This document shows, piece after piece, positions 18,908-28,948 of a stretch of DNA of 64,000 nucleotides (positions are counted from its first letter, which is position 1; each line of letters starts with the position of its first letter). The stretch is from Zoogloea sp. 1C4 (lineage in GTDB: Bacteria; Pseudomonadota; Gammaproteobacteria; Burkholderiales; Rhodocyclaceae), in assembly GCF_009469605.1 (NCBI RefSeq), contig NZ_SSXU01000018.1:17566-81565 (forward strand), given 5' to 3'. The translations under genes and the position numbers were made by a program. The notes under the pieces were generated by a model. It worked only from the letters and a program-made list of their open reading frames with translations, made no database searches and had not been told where the DNA came from.

Positions 18908-19459
18908 TCAGGCCGACTGACGGGCCGCCTTGGCGCTCGCCATCACGGCCTCGATGCGGCTCGCGGTGGTGAGGAAATCGCTCTGATTTTCCTCGTCGAA
19001 GGGCTTGAGGCACAGCGACACGGCCTTGGCGGTGATCGTCAGGCCACCCTTCGGGTCGCGGTCGATGAAGCCGTTCTGGATCAGGTAGCTCACCTTGCGG
19101 CGGACGGTTTCCCGCGGGATGCCGGTGGACGAGCTGATCGAGAAGGCATTGCACGGGCGCAGCGACAGTCGACTGAAGGTTTCTTCGTCGGTGCAGCAGC
19201 TCGGCATGCTGGAACCGTCGCCGAGCGCCAGGCTGCCCATGTTGTAGAGGCCGACTTCACCGAGGACGATGGGCAGCAGCAGGTCGCCATCGAAGGCGCC
19301 GTAAAGCCGTACCAGATACCGAAGGTTGTAACGGGCAAGATGCAAGGCGGCCAGGCGCCGTTCGCGAGGAACTTCGGGCCCCGTCGTCCCGGTCGCGTCG
19401 CCGGGTGGAACTGACCCTTTTGAGTCAGGGGGCAGCAGGGTGTTCATGTAGTTCTCCAT
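18908..19459 (-). CDS. Winged-helix DNA-binding protein, function unknown
   Basis: The 183-residue protein is read from the ATG at 19457-19459, which has AGAAG about six bases upstream; the frame continues 20 codons further up. Residues ~110-150 contain STGIPRETVRRKVSYLIQNG and then GLTITAKAV, a winged helix-turn-helix of MarR/GntR-like type. The N-terminal half (LARYNLRYLVRLYGAFDGD) looks helical. A cysteine pair SCC precedes the HTH. It lies alone between ruvB and rlmI, both of which are separate units. Targets are unknown. Confidence 0.6.
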   Translation of the reverse strand: MENYMNTLLPPDSKGSVPPGDATGTTGPEVPRERRLAALHLARYNLRYLVRLYGAFDGDLLLPIVLGEVGLYNMGSLALGDGSSMPSCCTDEETFSRLSLRPCNAFSISSSTGIPRETVRRKVSYLIQNGFIDRDPKGGLTITAKAVSLCLKPFDEENQSDFLTTASRIEAVMASAKAARQSA

Positions 19460-19567
19460 GATGCTTCTGGCTGAATGGTGTGTAACATCATTTAACCATT
19501 CAATGCCCGGAGAATACATACCCTTGTCTTGCGAAACCCCGAAAAACTGCGTTCGCTATGGACTAAT

Positions 19568-20752
19568 TCACACCTGACAGGCCAGCCCCTTGAGGTATTC
19601 GCCCTCCGGAACGGCCAGCCCGATGGGATGATCGGGGGATGCGGACAGGCGATGCAAAATGCGTGCCTCTACGCCCACGTCTGCAGCGGCGCCCGCGATG
19701 ATCTTCTGGAACAGCTCGAGCCCGATGCCACCTGAGCACGAATACGTCATCAGAATGCCGCCCGGGTTGAGCAGGCGGAAGCCCAGCAGGTTGATGTCCT
19801 TGTAGGCGCGGGCGGCCCGGTCGGCGTGGGCGGCGGAGGGCGCGAACTTGGGCGGATCGAGGACGATCAGGTCGAACTTGCGGCCTTCGGTCTTGAGGGT
19901 GCGCAGGGCCTGGAAGACGTCGTCCTCCCGCCATTCGGCGCGGGCGGCGTCGAGCTGCGGGTTGAGCGCCACGTTGCGCGCCGCGGTGGCCAGCGCCGGG
20001 CCCGACGAGTCGATGGAGATCACGCTCTTCGCGCCCCCCGCCAGCGCCTGCAGCGAGAAGCCGCCGGTATAGCAGAAACAGTTGAGCACGTCGCGCCCGG
20101 CGGCCAGCTGGCCGGTGAGCAGGCGGTTGTCGCGCTGGTCGAGGTAGAAGCCGGTTTTATGGCCGCCGGCCACGTCCACTTCCATCCGCACGCCGTTTTC
20201 GACGATGGTGAGCTGCTCGGGCATCTCGCCGAACACCAGCCCGCTCACCGGGCCGAGGCCTTCGAGCTTGCGCACGTCCGAATCCGAACGCTCGTACACC
20301 GCGCTGCAGCCGGTGGCCTGGACGAGCCCGGCGACAATGGCCTCACGCCACTTGTCGGCCCCCGCGCTGGTGAGCTGCACCACCACCACCGGGCCGTAGC
20401 GGTCGGCGATCACGCCGGGCAGGCCGTCGGATTCGCCGTGGATCAGGCGCACGCCATCCTGCTTCGCCAGCCACGGATGGGACGCCCGCCGCGCCACCGA
20501 CGCGGCCACCGCACGCTTGATGAAGGCGTGGTCGATGGACTGCTCGCAGTCGAAGGTCCACACCCGGGCACGGATCTGCGATTCGGGCGACCACGCCGCC
20601 CGCGCCAGCGGCTTGCCGCCCGCATCCTTGACGAGCACCGTGTCGCCCGCCCGCGCCCGCCCCTCCAGCCGATCCACCGAACCGGCAAAGATCCAGGGGT
20701 GACGACGCATCACGGAGCGTTCCTTACCGGGTTTGAGAATGAGATCGGCCAT
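19568..20752 (-). CDS. rlmI: 23S rRNA (cytosine-C5) methyltransferase, RlmI family
   Basis: The 394-residue SAM-dependent methyltransferase has an N-terminal PUA-like domain (MADLILKPGKERSVMRRHPW), a central EEHEE domain and a Rossmann methyltransferase domain with NCFCYTGGFSLQALAGGAKS (SAM-binding motif I) and VLDPPKFAPS (motif IV). These match E. coli RlmI (YccW), which makes m5C1962 in 23S rRNA. The start is the ATG at 20750-20752; the open frame extends upstream only through a G/C-run repeat. The gene appears to be monocistronic. Confidence 0.88.
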   Translation of the reverse strand: MADLILKPGKERSVMRRHPWIFAGSVDRLEGRARAGDTVLVKDAGGKPLARAAWSPESQIRARVWTFDCEQSIDHAFIKRAVAASVARRASHPWLAKQDGVRLIHGESDGLPGVIADRYGPVVVVQLTSAGADKWREAIVAGLVQATGCSAVYERSDSDVRKLEGLGPVSGLVFGEMPEQLTIVENGVRMEVDVAGGHKTGFYLDQRDNRLLTGQLAAGRDVLNCFCYTGGFSLQALAGGAKSVISIDSSGPALATAARNVALNPQLDAARAEWREDDVFQALRTLKTEGRKFDLIVLDPPKFAPSAAHADRAARAYKDINLLGFRLLNPGGILMTYSCSGGIGLELFQKIIAGAAADVGVEARILHRLSASPDHPIGLAVPEGEYLKGLACQV

Positions 20753-20808
20753 GGGGGGATGTGGGATTGTGGGAATTGGGAAATGGGGGAGTGGGAAATT
20801 GGGCAACT
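20753..20808. repeat. G-run-rich minisatellite upstream of rlmI
   Basis: Directly upstream of the rlmI start the plus strand carries at least seven runs of three to six G, separated by short AT-rich spacers (units such as GTGGGATT, GGGAATT, GGGAAAT). The pattern is a degenerate short repeat able in principle to form a G-quadruplex on the rlmI template strand. Confidence 0.6.
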
Positions 20809-20859
20809 GCTACACCGTGCGCCTCTCCCGAAACCTGAGGGGCGAAGGGCGCGTAGCGA

Positions 20860-20933
20860 GCGGCCCGAGGTCGCGATGAGAAGCACAGCCGTACATTGGT
20901 ACGGCGAGCATCGCAGTTGCGAGATCGGGCCGC
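20860..20933. repeat. Long nested hairpin element (REP/BIME-like)
   Basis: Three nested stems are visible: an outer 9-bp stem GCGGCCCGA (20860-20868) with TCGGGCCGC (20925-20933), a middle stem GCGATG with CATCGC, and an inner 7-bp stem GCCGTAC with GTACGGC around the loop ATTG. It lies in the gap between the rlmI and DUF484 genes. A 19-nt piece, 20919-20937, recurs inverted at 36019-36037, so this is a dispersed repeat and not a unique terminator. Confidence 0.6.
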
Positions 20934-20953
20934 GCAGTAGCGCTATTCGTCCC

Positions 20954-21604
20954 TCAGCCGAGTTGGCGGACTAGGGAGGCGGAAACCATCTCGCCGATGC
21001 GGGTGACGTAGAGCGTGCCCATCGCCGGATAGAAGCGCTCCGGGTCTTCGCTGCCCAGAGCCAGCAGGCCAAAGGTCTTCTCATCGCGACGCAGGGGCAC
21101 CAGGGCCACGGATTTCACCTGCCGGCCGGCGGCGCCGAACCAGTTGGTGACTTCGCGGATCGTCGGGGTGCCGCAGTAGGGGCCGGTGAGATCGCCGGTG
21201 AAGAAGCGCACGTCCTCGCCCACCGGCAGGAACTCGGGGCCGCTGCGAGACAGCACGCTGTTCCACACCCGGAAGGCCACGTGGGGCACGGTGAAGTCTT
21301 CCTGCAGGTGGGTGTAGATCGCCTGGCGGATCGACTCGAAATCCTCGGCCTCGAGGAGCGACACGGTGAGGCGATGCACCTTTTCGCCGATGGCGTCGTT
21401 CTCTTCGCCGAATTCGAGGAGTTCGGCGAACTTGTTCTCGAGCTGGGCGATGCGTTCGCGCAGGGCCAGCACCTGGCGCTCGACCAGCGAGATGGCCTGG
21501 CCGTTGTGGGGGTGGGTCACCGTCAGGTCGGTCAGCAGGCTCGAGTTGTCGTCGAAGAAATCGGGATTGGCCTGCAGGAACTGGATGACGTCGGAAGCAT
21601 TCAT
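20954..21604 (-). CDS. DUF484 family protein
   Basis: The 216-residue protein starts MNASDVIQFLQANPDFF, the characteristic DUF484 opening, followed by a coiled-coil segment (LVERQVLALRERIAQLENKF) and a GAF-like domain with SVALVPLRRDEKTFGLLALG and PERFYPAMGTLYV. DUF484 genes commonly neighbour dapF and xerC in proteobacteria, which matches here: dapF lies 25 bp upstream on the same strand. Biochemical function is not known. Confidence 0.88.
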   Translation of the reverse strand: MNASDVIQFLQANPDFFDDNSSLLTDLTVTHPHNGQAISLVERQVLALRERIAQLENKFAELLEFGEENDAIGEKVHRLTVSLLEAEDFESIRQAIYTHLQEDFTVPHVAFRVWNSVLSRSGPEFLPVGEDVRFFTGDLTGPYCGTPTIREVTNWFGAAGRQVKSVALVPLRRDEKTFGLLALGSEDPERFYPAMGTLYVTRIGEMVSASLVRQLG

Positions 21605-21629
21605 GGCGGGGTGCCGGGTGGGGTGAAGA

Positions 21630-22469
21630 TCAGGGGAGCGTGAGCTCGCCGGAGAAGACGGTGACGGCCGGGCCGGTCATCAGGACCGGGGTGCCGACGC
21701 CGTTCCAGGCGATGGTGAGTTCGCCGCCGCGGGTTTCGACGGCCACCGGCGAGGCCACGAGGCCGCGCAGGATGCCCGCCACCACCGCCGCGCAGGCGCC
21801 AGTGCCGCAGGCGAGGGTCTCGCCGGCGCCGCGCTCGAAGACGCGCAGGCGCACCCGGTGCTCGTCCACCACCTGCAGGAAGCCGGCATTGACCCGCGCT
21901 GGAAAGCGCGGGTGGTGCTCGATGAGCGGGCCCTGCTCGGCCACGGGCGCGGTATCCACGTCGGCCACCACCTGCACGGCGTGGGGGTTGCCCATGCTGA
22001 CGGCGGTGATCGCCACGCTGGTGCCGGCCACGTCGAGGGGCTGCACGTAGGCGTCGGAATCGCTGACGAAGGGGACATCCGCGGGGTTCAGCACCGGCAC
22101 GCCCATATCGACGGTCACGTTGCCGTCGGCCTCGAGGCGCGGCGCGATGATGCCCTTCTTGGTCTCGACGCGGATCTCGCGCTTGTCGGTGAGGCCCTGG
22201 TCGAACACGAAGCGGGCAAAACAACGGGCGCCGTTGCCGCACTGCTCGACCTCGCCACCGTCGGCGTTGAAGATGCGGTAGCGGAAGTCGACGCCGGGCG
22301 TCTGGGCCGGTTCGACCACCAGCAGCTGGTCGCAGCCTACGCCGAAATGACGGTCGGCCAGGTGGCGCACCTGGTCTTCGGTGAGCTGGATGGGCTGGCG
22401 CACGGCATCGATCATCACGAAATCGTTGCCGAGGCCCTGCATCTTGGTAAAGGCGAGCTTTCTGCTCAT
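21630..22469 (-). CDS. dapF: Diaminopimelate epimerase
   Basis: The 279-residue PLP-independent racemase converts LL- to meso-diaminopimelate for lysine and peptidoglycan synthesis. Both active-site cysteines are present, in [13 protein letters not shown] and [14 protein letters not shown], and the substrate motif [12 protein letters not shown] is at the N-terminus. The start at 22467-22469 overlaps the TGA of the CoA-binding protein gene (ATGA). The order CoA-binding protein, dapF, DUF484 suggests one transcript. Confidence 0.97.
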   Translation of the reverse strand: MSRKLAFTKMQGLGNDFVMIDAVRQPIQLTEDQVRHLADRHFGVGCDQLLVVEPAQTPGVDFRYRIFNADGGEVEQCGNGARCFARFVFDQGLTDKREIRVETKKGIIAPRLEADGNVTVDMGVPVLNPADVPFVSDSDAYVQPLDVAGTSVAITAVSMGNPHAVQVVADVDTAPVAEQGPLIEHHPRFPARVNAGFLQVVDEHRVRLRVFERGAGETLACGTGACAAVVAGILRGLVASPVAVETRGGELTIAWNGVGTPVLMTGPAVTVFSGELTLP

Positions 22470-22879
22470 GGGATAAAATCCAGGTAATCCCGCCAGACGC
22501 AGCGGTCCATCACCACCGTCATGCCGGCAGCTTGCGCCCGCGTGGCGGCTTCTTCGTTGATCACCCCGTCCTGCAGCCACAGGCGCCTGACGCCGAGGGC
22601 GATGCATTCGTCCACGATCGGGCCGACTTCGTCGGATGCGCGAAAGACATCCACGAGATCGGGCACGAAGGGCATGTCGGACAGGCGCGCATAGGCTTTT
22701 TCGCCGAGCACCTCCGAAACTGCCGGACGAACCGGTACGATGCGATAGCCGAAGCCCTGCATCGCGCGGGACACCCGGTAACTCGGGCGCTCGACGCGCG
22801 GCGACAGGCCGACGACGGCAATGGTCTTGACCTCCTGCAGGAGGCGACGGATCTGGTCGGGCGGGGGATTGGCAAACAT
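22466..22879 (-). CDS. CoA-binding (YccU-like) protein
   Basis: The 137-residue single-domain Rossmann protein shows [19 protein letters not shown] at the nucleotide-binding loop and [15 protein letters not shown] at the C-terminus, matching the CoA_binding_2/YccU family. YccU-type proteins bind CoA in structures, but their physiological role is unsettled. It is the first gene of the dapF unit and is divergent from sppA by 83 bp. Confidence 0.88.
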   Translation of the reverse strand: MFANPPPDQIRRLLQEVKTIAVVGLSPRVERPSYRVSRAMQGFGYRIVPVRPAVSEVLGEKAYARLSDMPFVPDLVDVFRASDEVGPIVDECIALGVRRLWLQDGVINEEAATRAQAAGMTVVMDRCVWRDYLDFIP

Positions 22880-22962
22880 GGGCGGATTCTACCGGATTGG
22901 CGGGGCGCCGAAACCTTGCGGGCAACCGCAGGCAGCATGACAGGCAAACATTGGAGAGCAGG

Positions 22963-24798
22963 ATGGATCGCAGTACGCGGCCGGGTGTCGTGAGAAGAGT
23001 TTGGTCGGGTATCTGGCGTGGGGTGGACCGGCTGCGCCGGGCGAGCATCAACCTGCTGTTCCTTGGCGTCATCGCGGTAATCGTCGCCAGCTGGTGGTCG
23101 AGCCAGATCGAGCCGCTGCCCACCGACGCCGCGCTGGTCATCGCGCCCAATGGCACCCTGGTCGAGCAGCGCAGCGTGCGCAGCCCGATCAGCGTGCTGC
23201 AGGGCGGCGACGGCATCCGTCAGGTGTTGCTGCGCGACGTGGTGGACGCCATCCGCAACGCCGCCACCGACCCGCGCATCAAGGTGCTGATCCTCGAGCC
23301 GGACGGCCTTTCCGGTGCCGGGCTGTCCAAGCTGGAGGAGATCGGCGCGGCGGTGGCCGATTTCCGCAAGGCCGGCAAGAAGGTGTACGCCTGGGGCAAG
23401 AACTACAACCAGACCCAATACCATCTGGCGGCCCAGGCCGACGAGGTCTACGTCAATCCCGATGGCTACGTGCTGCTCACCGGTTTCGGGCGCTACCCGA
23501 CCTACTTCAAGGGCCTGTTCGACCAGATCGGCGTGAAGATGCAGGTCTTCCGGGTGGGCACCTACAAGTCCTTCGTCGAGCCCTACACCCGCAGCGACAT
23601 GTCGCCGGAAGACCGCGACGCGACCCGCGAATACCTCGACGCCGCGTGGCAGGCCTATCAGGCCGACATCACCGCGGCCCGCCCCAAGGCCGGCGCCCGG
23701 ATCGCCCGTTACGTGGGCGAGGCGCCCGAGCTGCTGGCCGCCGCCGATGGCGATGCGGCAAAGATGGCCCTCGACGCCGGCTTCGTGGATGGGCTCAAGA
23801 GCGCCGACGAATGGCGTGACTTCGTGCGCGGGCTGGTGGGCCCGGCCGCCGACGGCAAGGGTTTCAAGCATGTGGATCTGGCCACCTACATCGGCCGCGT
23901 CCGCGAGGAGGCGCCCCATCCGGCCGCACGGGTTGGCGTGGTGGTGGCCCAGGGGTCGATCGTCGACGGCGAGCAGCCCCCCGGCGTGGTGGGCGGCGAC
24001 TCGGTCGCCGGCCTGATCCGCCAGGCCCGCGAGGACGACGCCATCAAGGCCCTGGTGCTGCGCATCGACAGCCCTGGCGGCAGCGCCACCGCCTCCGAGG
24101 TGATCCGCCGCGAGCTGGCGCTGACCCGCAAGGCCGGCAAGCCCGTGGTGGTGTCGATGGGATCGGTGGCGGCCTCCGGCGGCTACTGGATCGCCATGGC
24201 CGCCGACGAGGTGTGGGCCAGCCCCACCACCATCACCGGCTCGATCGGCATCTTCGCGATGCTGCCGGATCTGTCCGGCCCGATGGCCAAGCTGGGGCTC
24301 ACCGTCGACGGCATCGGCACCACGCCGCTGGCCGCCGGCCTCGACCCGCGCCGGCCCCTCGACCCGCAGATCGGCAAGCTCCTCCAGTCGAGCATCGAGC
24401 ACGGCTACAAGCGTTTCCTCACCGTGGTGGGCGAGGCCCGCAAGATGAGCCCGGAAGCCGTCGACCAAGTGGCCCAGGGCCGCGTGTGGATGGGCATCCA
24501 GGCGCAGGAGAAGGGCCTGGTGGACAAGCTCGGCGGGCTCGACGCCGCCCTCAAGGCCGCCGCCGCCCGCGCCGGGCTCACCGACTACGACGTGAGCTAT
24601 GTCGAGAAGCCCCTGTCGCCCCGCGACCAGCTCCTCGCCAAGCTCCTCGACAACGGTGAGGGATCCGACGGCGGGGAGCCCGGCAGCCGCTCGCTGGTGG
24701 ATCAGACTGTCGCGCGGCTGCGCGCCGAACTCCAGGGCCTGGCCCTGTGGAACGACCCGGGCCACGCCTATCTGCACTGCCTGTGCGAGGCGCCGTAA
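22963..24798 (+). CDS. sppA: Signal peptide peptidase SppA, long (67K) type
   Basis: The 611-residue membrane-anchored serine protease degrades cleaved signal peptides. I chose the ATG at 22963 because GGAG sits six bases upstream. One transmembrane helix ([15 protein letters not shown]) is followed by two tandem S49 domains. The catalytic Lys is in [15 protein letters not shown] in the first domain, and the nucleophile Ser in [12 protein letters not shown] in the second, as in E. coli SppA. Length is normal for the long type. Confidence 0.95.
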   Translation: MDRSTRPGVVRRVWSGIWRGVDRLRRASINLLFLGVIAVIVASWWSSQIEPLPTDAALVIAPNGTLVEQRSVRSPISVLQGGDGIRQVLLRDVVDAIRNAATDPRIKVLILEPDGLSGAGLSKLEEIGAAVADFRKAGKKVYAWGKNYNQTQYHLAAQADEVYVNPDGYVLLTGFGRYPTYFKGLFDQIGVKMQVFRVGTYKSFVEPYTRSDMSPEDRDATREYLDAAWQAYQADITAARPKAGARIARYVGEAPELLAAADGDAAKMALDAGFVDGLKSADEWRDFVRGLVGPAADGKGFKHVDLATYIGRVREEAPHPAARVGVVVAQGSIVDGEQPPGVVGGDSVAGLIRQAREDDAIKALVLRIDSPGGSATASEVIRRELALTRKAGKPVVVSMGSVAASGGYWIAMAADEVWASPTTITGSIGIFAMLPDLSGPMAKLGLTVDGIGTTPLAAGLDPRRPLDPQIGKLLQSSIEHGYKRFLTVVGEARKMSPEAVDQVAQGRVWMGIQAQEKGLVDKLGGLDAALKAAAARAGLTDYDVSYVEKPLSPRDQLLAKLLDNGEGSDGGEPGSRSLVDQTVARLRAELQGLALWNDPGHAYLHCLCEAP

Positions 24799-24835
24799 GC
24801 CGGGCCTCCGGGCGCCTTCACTGCCTGTAAGCGGA

Positions 24836-24866
24836 ATGTTGCCGGATTGTCCCTGACCGGCAACAT
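24836..24866. other. Perfect 10-bp hairpin downstream of sppA
   Basis: ATGTTGCCGG (24836-24845) pairs perfectly with CCGGCAACAT (24857-24866) around an 11-nt loop, 38 bp after the sppA stop. No T tract follows, so it could be an RNA 3'-end stem, a protein-binding palindrome, or part of the next gene's leader. Confidence 0.6.
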
Positions 24867-24901
24867 CCGCGTCACGCCCCGGCAATCCGCCCTGACGATA
24901 C

Positions 24902-24929
24902 TTCCCGGCACCACATCACGTGCCGGGAA
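24902..24929. promoter_or_regulatory. Perfect 10-bp hairpin covering the ribosome-binding site of the 5'-nucleotidase gene
   Basis: TTCCCGGCAC (24902-24911) pairs with GTGCCGGGAA (24920-24929) around an 8-nt loop. The 3' arm ends only four bases before the ATG at 24934, and the only purine-rich ribosome-binding sequence (GGGAA) lies in that arm. If the stem forms in mRNA it would hide the ribosome-binding site; this is inference. Confidence 0.6.
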
Positions 24930-24933
24930 AGTC

Positions 24934-26938
<2,005 letters not shown>

Positions 26939-26961
<23 letters not shown>

Positions 26962-27700
26962 GCGGGGCCGGATCGGCGGCGTCCTCGCCGCCGGCCTGAC
27001 CCTGGCCGCCGCCCTGGCCTGGAGCGCCGCCGCCCCGCGCGACAGCCTGCCGGACGACCCGCGTCAGCTGCAGGTACTGGCCGGCCCGGGCAGGCAACCC
27101 GCAGCGCTCGATCGGCTGCGGACGCTGGCCGAAGGCAACACGCCCCTCGCCCGCCGCGCCCTGGGCGAAGCCCTGCTGGGCAACCGGGAATCCGCCGCAG
27201 AAGCCCAGGTCTGGCTCGGCCTCGCCGCCCAGGCCGGCGACGCCCACGCCGCATTCCTGCTCGGCAAGACCTTGATGGACGGCGCCCCCGGCATCCCCCG
27301 CGACCCCGCCCGCGGGGCGATCTGGCTGGCCTCTGCCGCCGAGGCCGGCCACGCGGGCGCAGCCTTTCATCTGGGGATCGCCCACCGCAACGGCTACGGC
27401 GTGGGGCGGGATGCGATCAAGGCGGCGCGGTGGTTCCGGGTGGCGGCGGAGCAGGGCATCCCCGCCGCCCAGTTCATGCTCGCCAATGCCTACCGCAACG
27501 GCGACGGCGTGCCCCGCGACGAACGCGAAGCCCTGCGCCTCTACACCGAAGCGGCCGAACAGGATCATCCGGAAGCCGTCCAGACCCTGGCGATGGCCTA
27601 CCGGGACGGCGAACTGGGCCTGGCGCAGGACGAGATGCAGGCCCGTCATTTCATGCTGGAGACGGCCCACGCCCTCAAGCATCCGGCGCTGCGCCCCTGA
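26939..27700 (+). CDS. Sel1-repeat (TPR-like) protein, membrane-anchored or exported
   Basis: The 253-residue protein begins at ATG 26939 inside the last 23 bases of the nucleotidase gene, in another frame. A charged N-terminus precedes a hydrophobic segment (IGGVLAAGLTLAAALAW) that is either an uncleaved anchor or a signal. Five or so Sel1-like repeats follow, for example AAFHLGIAHRNGYGVGRDAI and AQFMLANAYRNGDGVPRDER. Sel1 proteins are scaffolds for protein interactions. Partner and role are unknown. Confidence 0.85.
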
Positions 27701-27709
27701 TCGCTGCAC

Positions 27710-27742
27710 AAAAAAAATGCGCAGGGCAATCACCCTGCGCAT
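27710..27742 (-). terminator. Rho-independent terminator of the DUF2782 gene
   Basis: On the reverse strand ATGCGCAGGG and CCCTGCGCAT form a perfect 10-bp stem with a 6-nt loop, followed by an eight-T tract. It lies 20 bp after the DUF2782 stop codon. Confidence 0.9.
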
Positions 27743-27762
27743 TCGTCAGCAACGGGCGGCGC

Positions 27763-28104
27763 TTACCAGCGCTTGATCACCCACTTGGGCACGCGCACGC
27801 CGGCATCCTGGGCGTCGCGGCGGGTGAAGTCGCCGTTGCCCACGTCGTCGTAGAGGTAATACGGCACGCCGTGGGGCGGGGTGACCTTGACCATGTAGAG
27901 CTGGCCATTGACGCGGAACTCCTCGACCGTGTCCTCACCCTTCTTGACGATGGTGACCTGGGGTTCCTGCTCGGCGTCGAGCTCCATGCCCGGAGGCGGG
28001 GGCGGCGGTTCGGGCAGGGGTTCGAGTTTCGGGGGTTGCTGCTGGGCCCAGGCCGACGCCGTGACGGCGAACAGCAGGGCGGCGAATTCTTTTACGCGAG
28101 GCAT
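27763..28104 (-). CDS. DUF2782 domain-containing exported protein
   Basis: The 113-residue protein has a signal peptide (MPRVKEFAALLFAVTASAWA), a Pro-rich linker and a C-terminal DUF2782 domain with VTIVKKGEDTVEEFRVNGQ and VPYYLYDDVGNGDF. Genes of this family often lie beside polA in betaproteobacteria, as here. Function is unknown. Confidence 0.88.
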   Translation of the reverse strand: MPRVKEFAALLFAVTASAWAQQQPPKLEPLPEPPPPPPGMELDAEQEPQVTIVKKGEDTVEEFRVNGQLYMVKVTPPHGVPYYLYDDVGNGDFTRRDAQDAGVRVPKWVIKRW

Positions 28105-28167
28105 GGCGGTCTCCTGACTATGCCGCGATTGTAACCCGCCGGCCTCGGCAGCCGGCAGGCGATGGGC

Positions 28168-28893
28168 TTACAGGTTGAGCATCAGCTCGTGCTCTTCGGG
28201 CAGCGGCAGGAAGCCGCGGCTCTGGTAGTGGTTGAAGATCGCATCGACGACCTTCTCGGGCTCGTCGATCACCTGCACGAGGTTCAGATCGTCGGGGTTG
28301 ATCATCTTCTCGTCCACCAGCCGGTCCTTGAACCAGTCGAGCAGGCCGCCCCAGAAGGCCGATTCGACCAGGATCACCGGGATCTTGCGGCTCTTGCCGG
28401 TCTGGATCAGGGTCATCGCCTCCAGCAGCTCGTCCAGCGTGCCGAAGCCGCCGGGCATCACCACGTAGGCCACCGCAAACTTCACGAACATGAACTTGCG
28501 CGCAAAGAAGTGCTGGAAGGTCTGGGAGATGTCCTGGTAGGGGTTGGCCTGCTGCTCCATGGGCAGCTGGATGTTGAGGCCGACGCTGGGCGACTTGCCG
28601 AAGTAGGCGCCCTTGTTGGCGGCTTCCATGATGCCGGGGCCGCCGCCGGAGATCACCGAGAAGCCGGCGTCCGACAACAGCCGGGCGATGCGTTCGGTCT
28701 TCTCGTAGTAGGGGTGATCGGGTTTGGTGCGGGCGCTGCCGAAGATCGACACCGCCGGGCGGATCGGCTTGAGGCGCTCAGTGGCCTCGACGAACTCTGC
28801 CATAATCCCGAAAATCCGCCACGACTCCCGGGCGGTGAAGTTCTGCGCCGCAGTGGTGGGGATTTCCTTCGGGAGTTTTTCTTTTGCAGTCAT
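28168..28893 (-). CDS. LOG-family Rossmann-fold protein (TIGR00730-like)
   Basis: The 241-residue protein is read from ATG 28891-28893. It has the LOG nucleotide-binding motifs SGGGPGIMEAANKGA and MPGGFGTLDELLEA (PGGxGTxxE), used by lysine-decarboxylase-like/LOG phosphoribohydrolases to cleave nucleoside monophosphates. Relatives release free bases, including cytokinins in plant-associated organisms, or act as PpnN-like nucleosidases. It is divergent from polA. Substrate is not deducible. Confidence 0.88.
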   Translation of the reverse strand: MTAKEKLPKEIPTTAAQNFTARESWRIFGIMAEFVEATERLKPIRPAVSIFGSARTKPDHPYYEKTERIARLLSDAGFSVISGGGPGIMEAANKGAYFGKSPSVGLNIQLPMEQQANPYQDISQTFQHFFARKFMFVKFAVAYVVMPGGFGTLDELLEAMTLIQTGKSRKIPVILVESAFWGGLLDWFKDRLVDEKMINPDDLNLVQVIDEPEKVVDAIFNHYQSRGFLPLPEEHELMLNL

Positions 28894-28948
28894 TGTCTTG
28901 TTAGGAGTGAAGGGTGAGGGGCGCGATGCCTCGTCAGCCCACGTGCCC

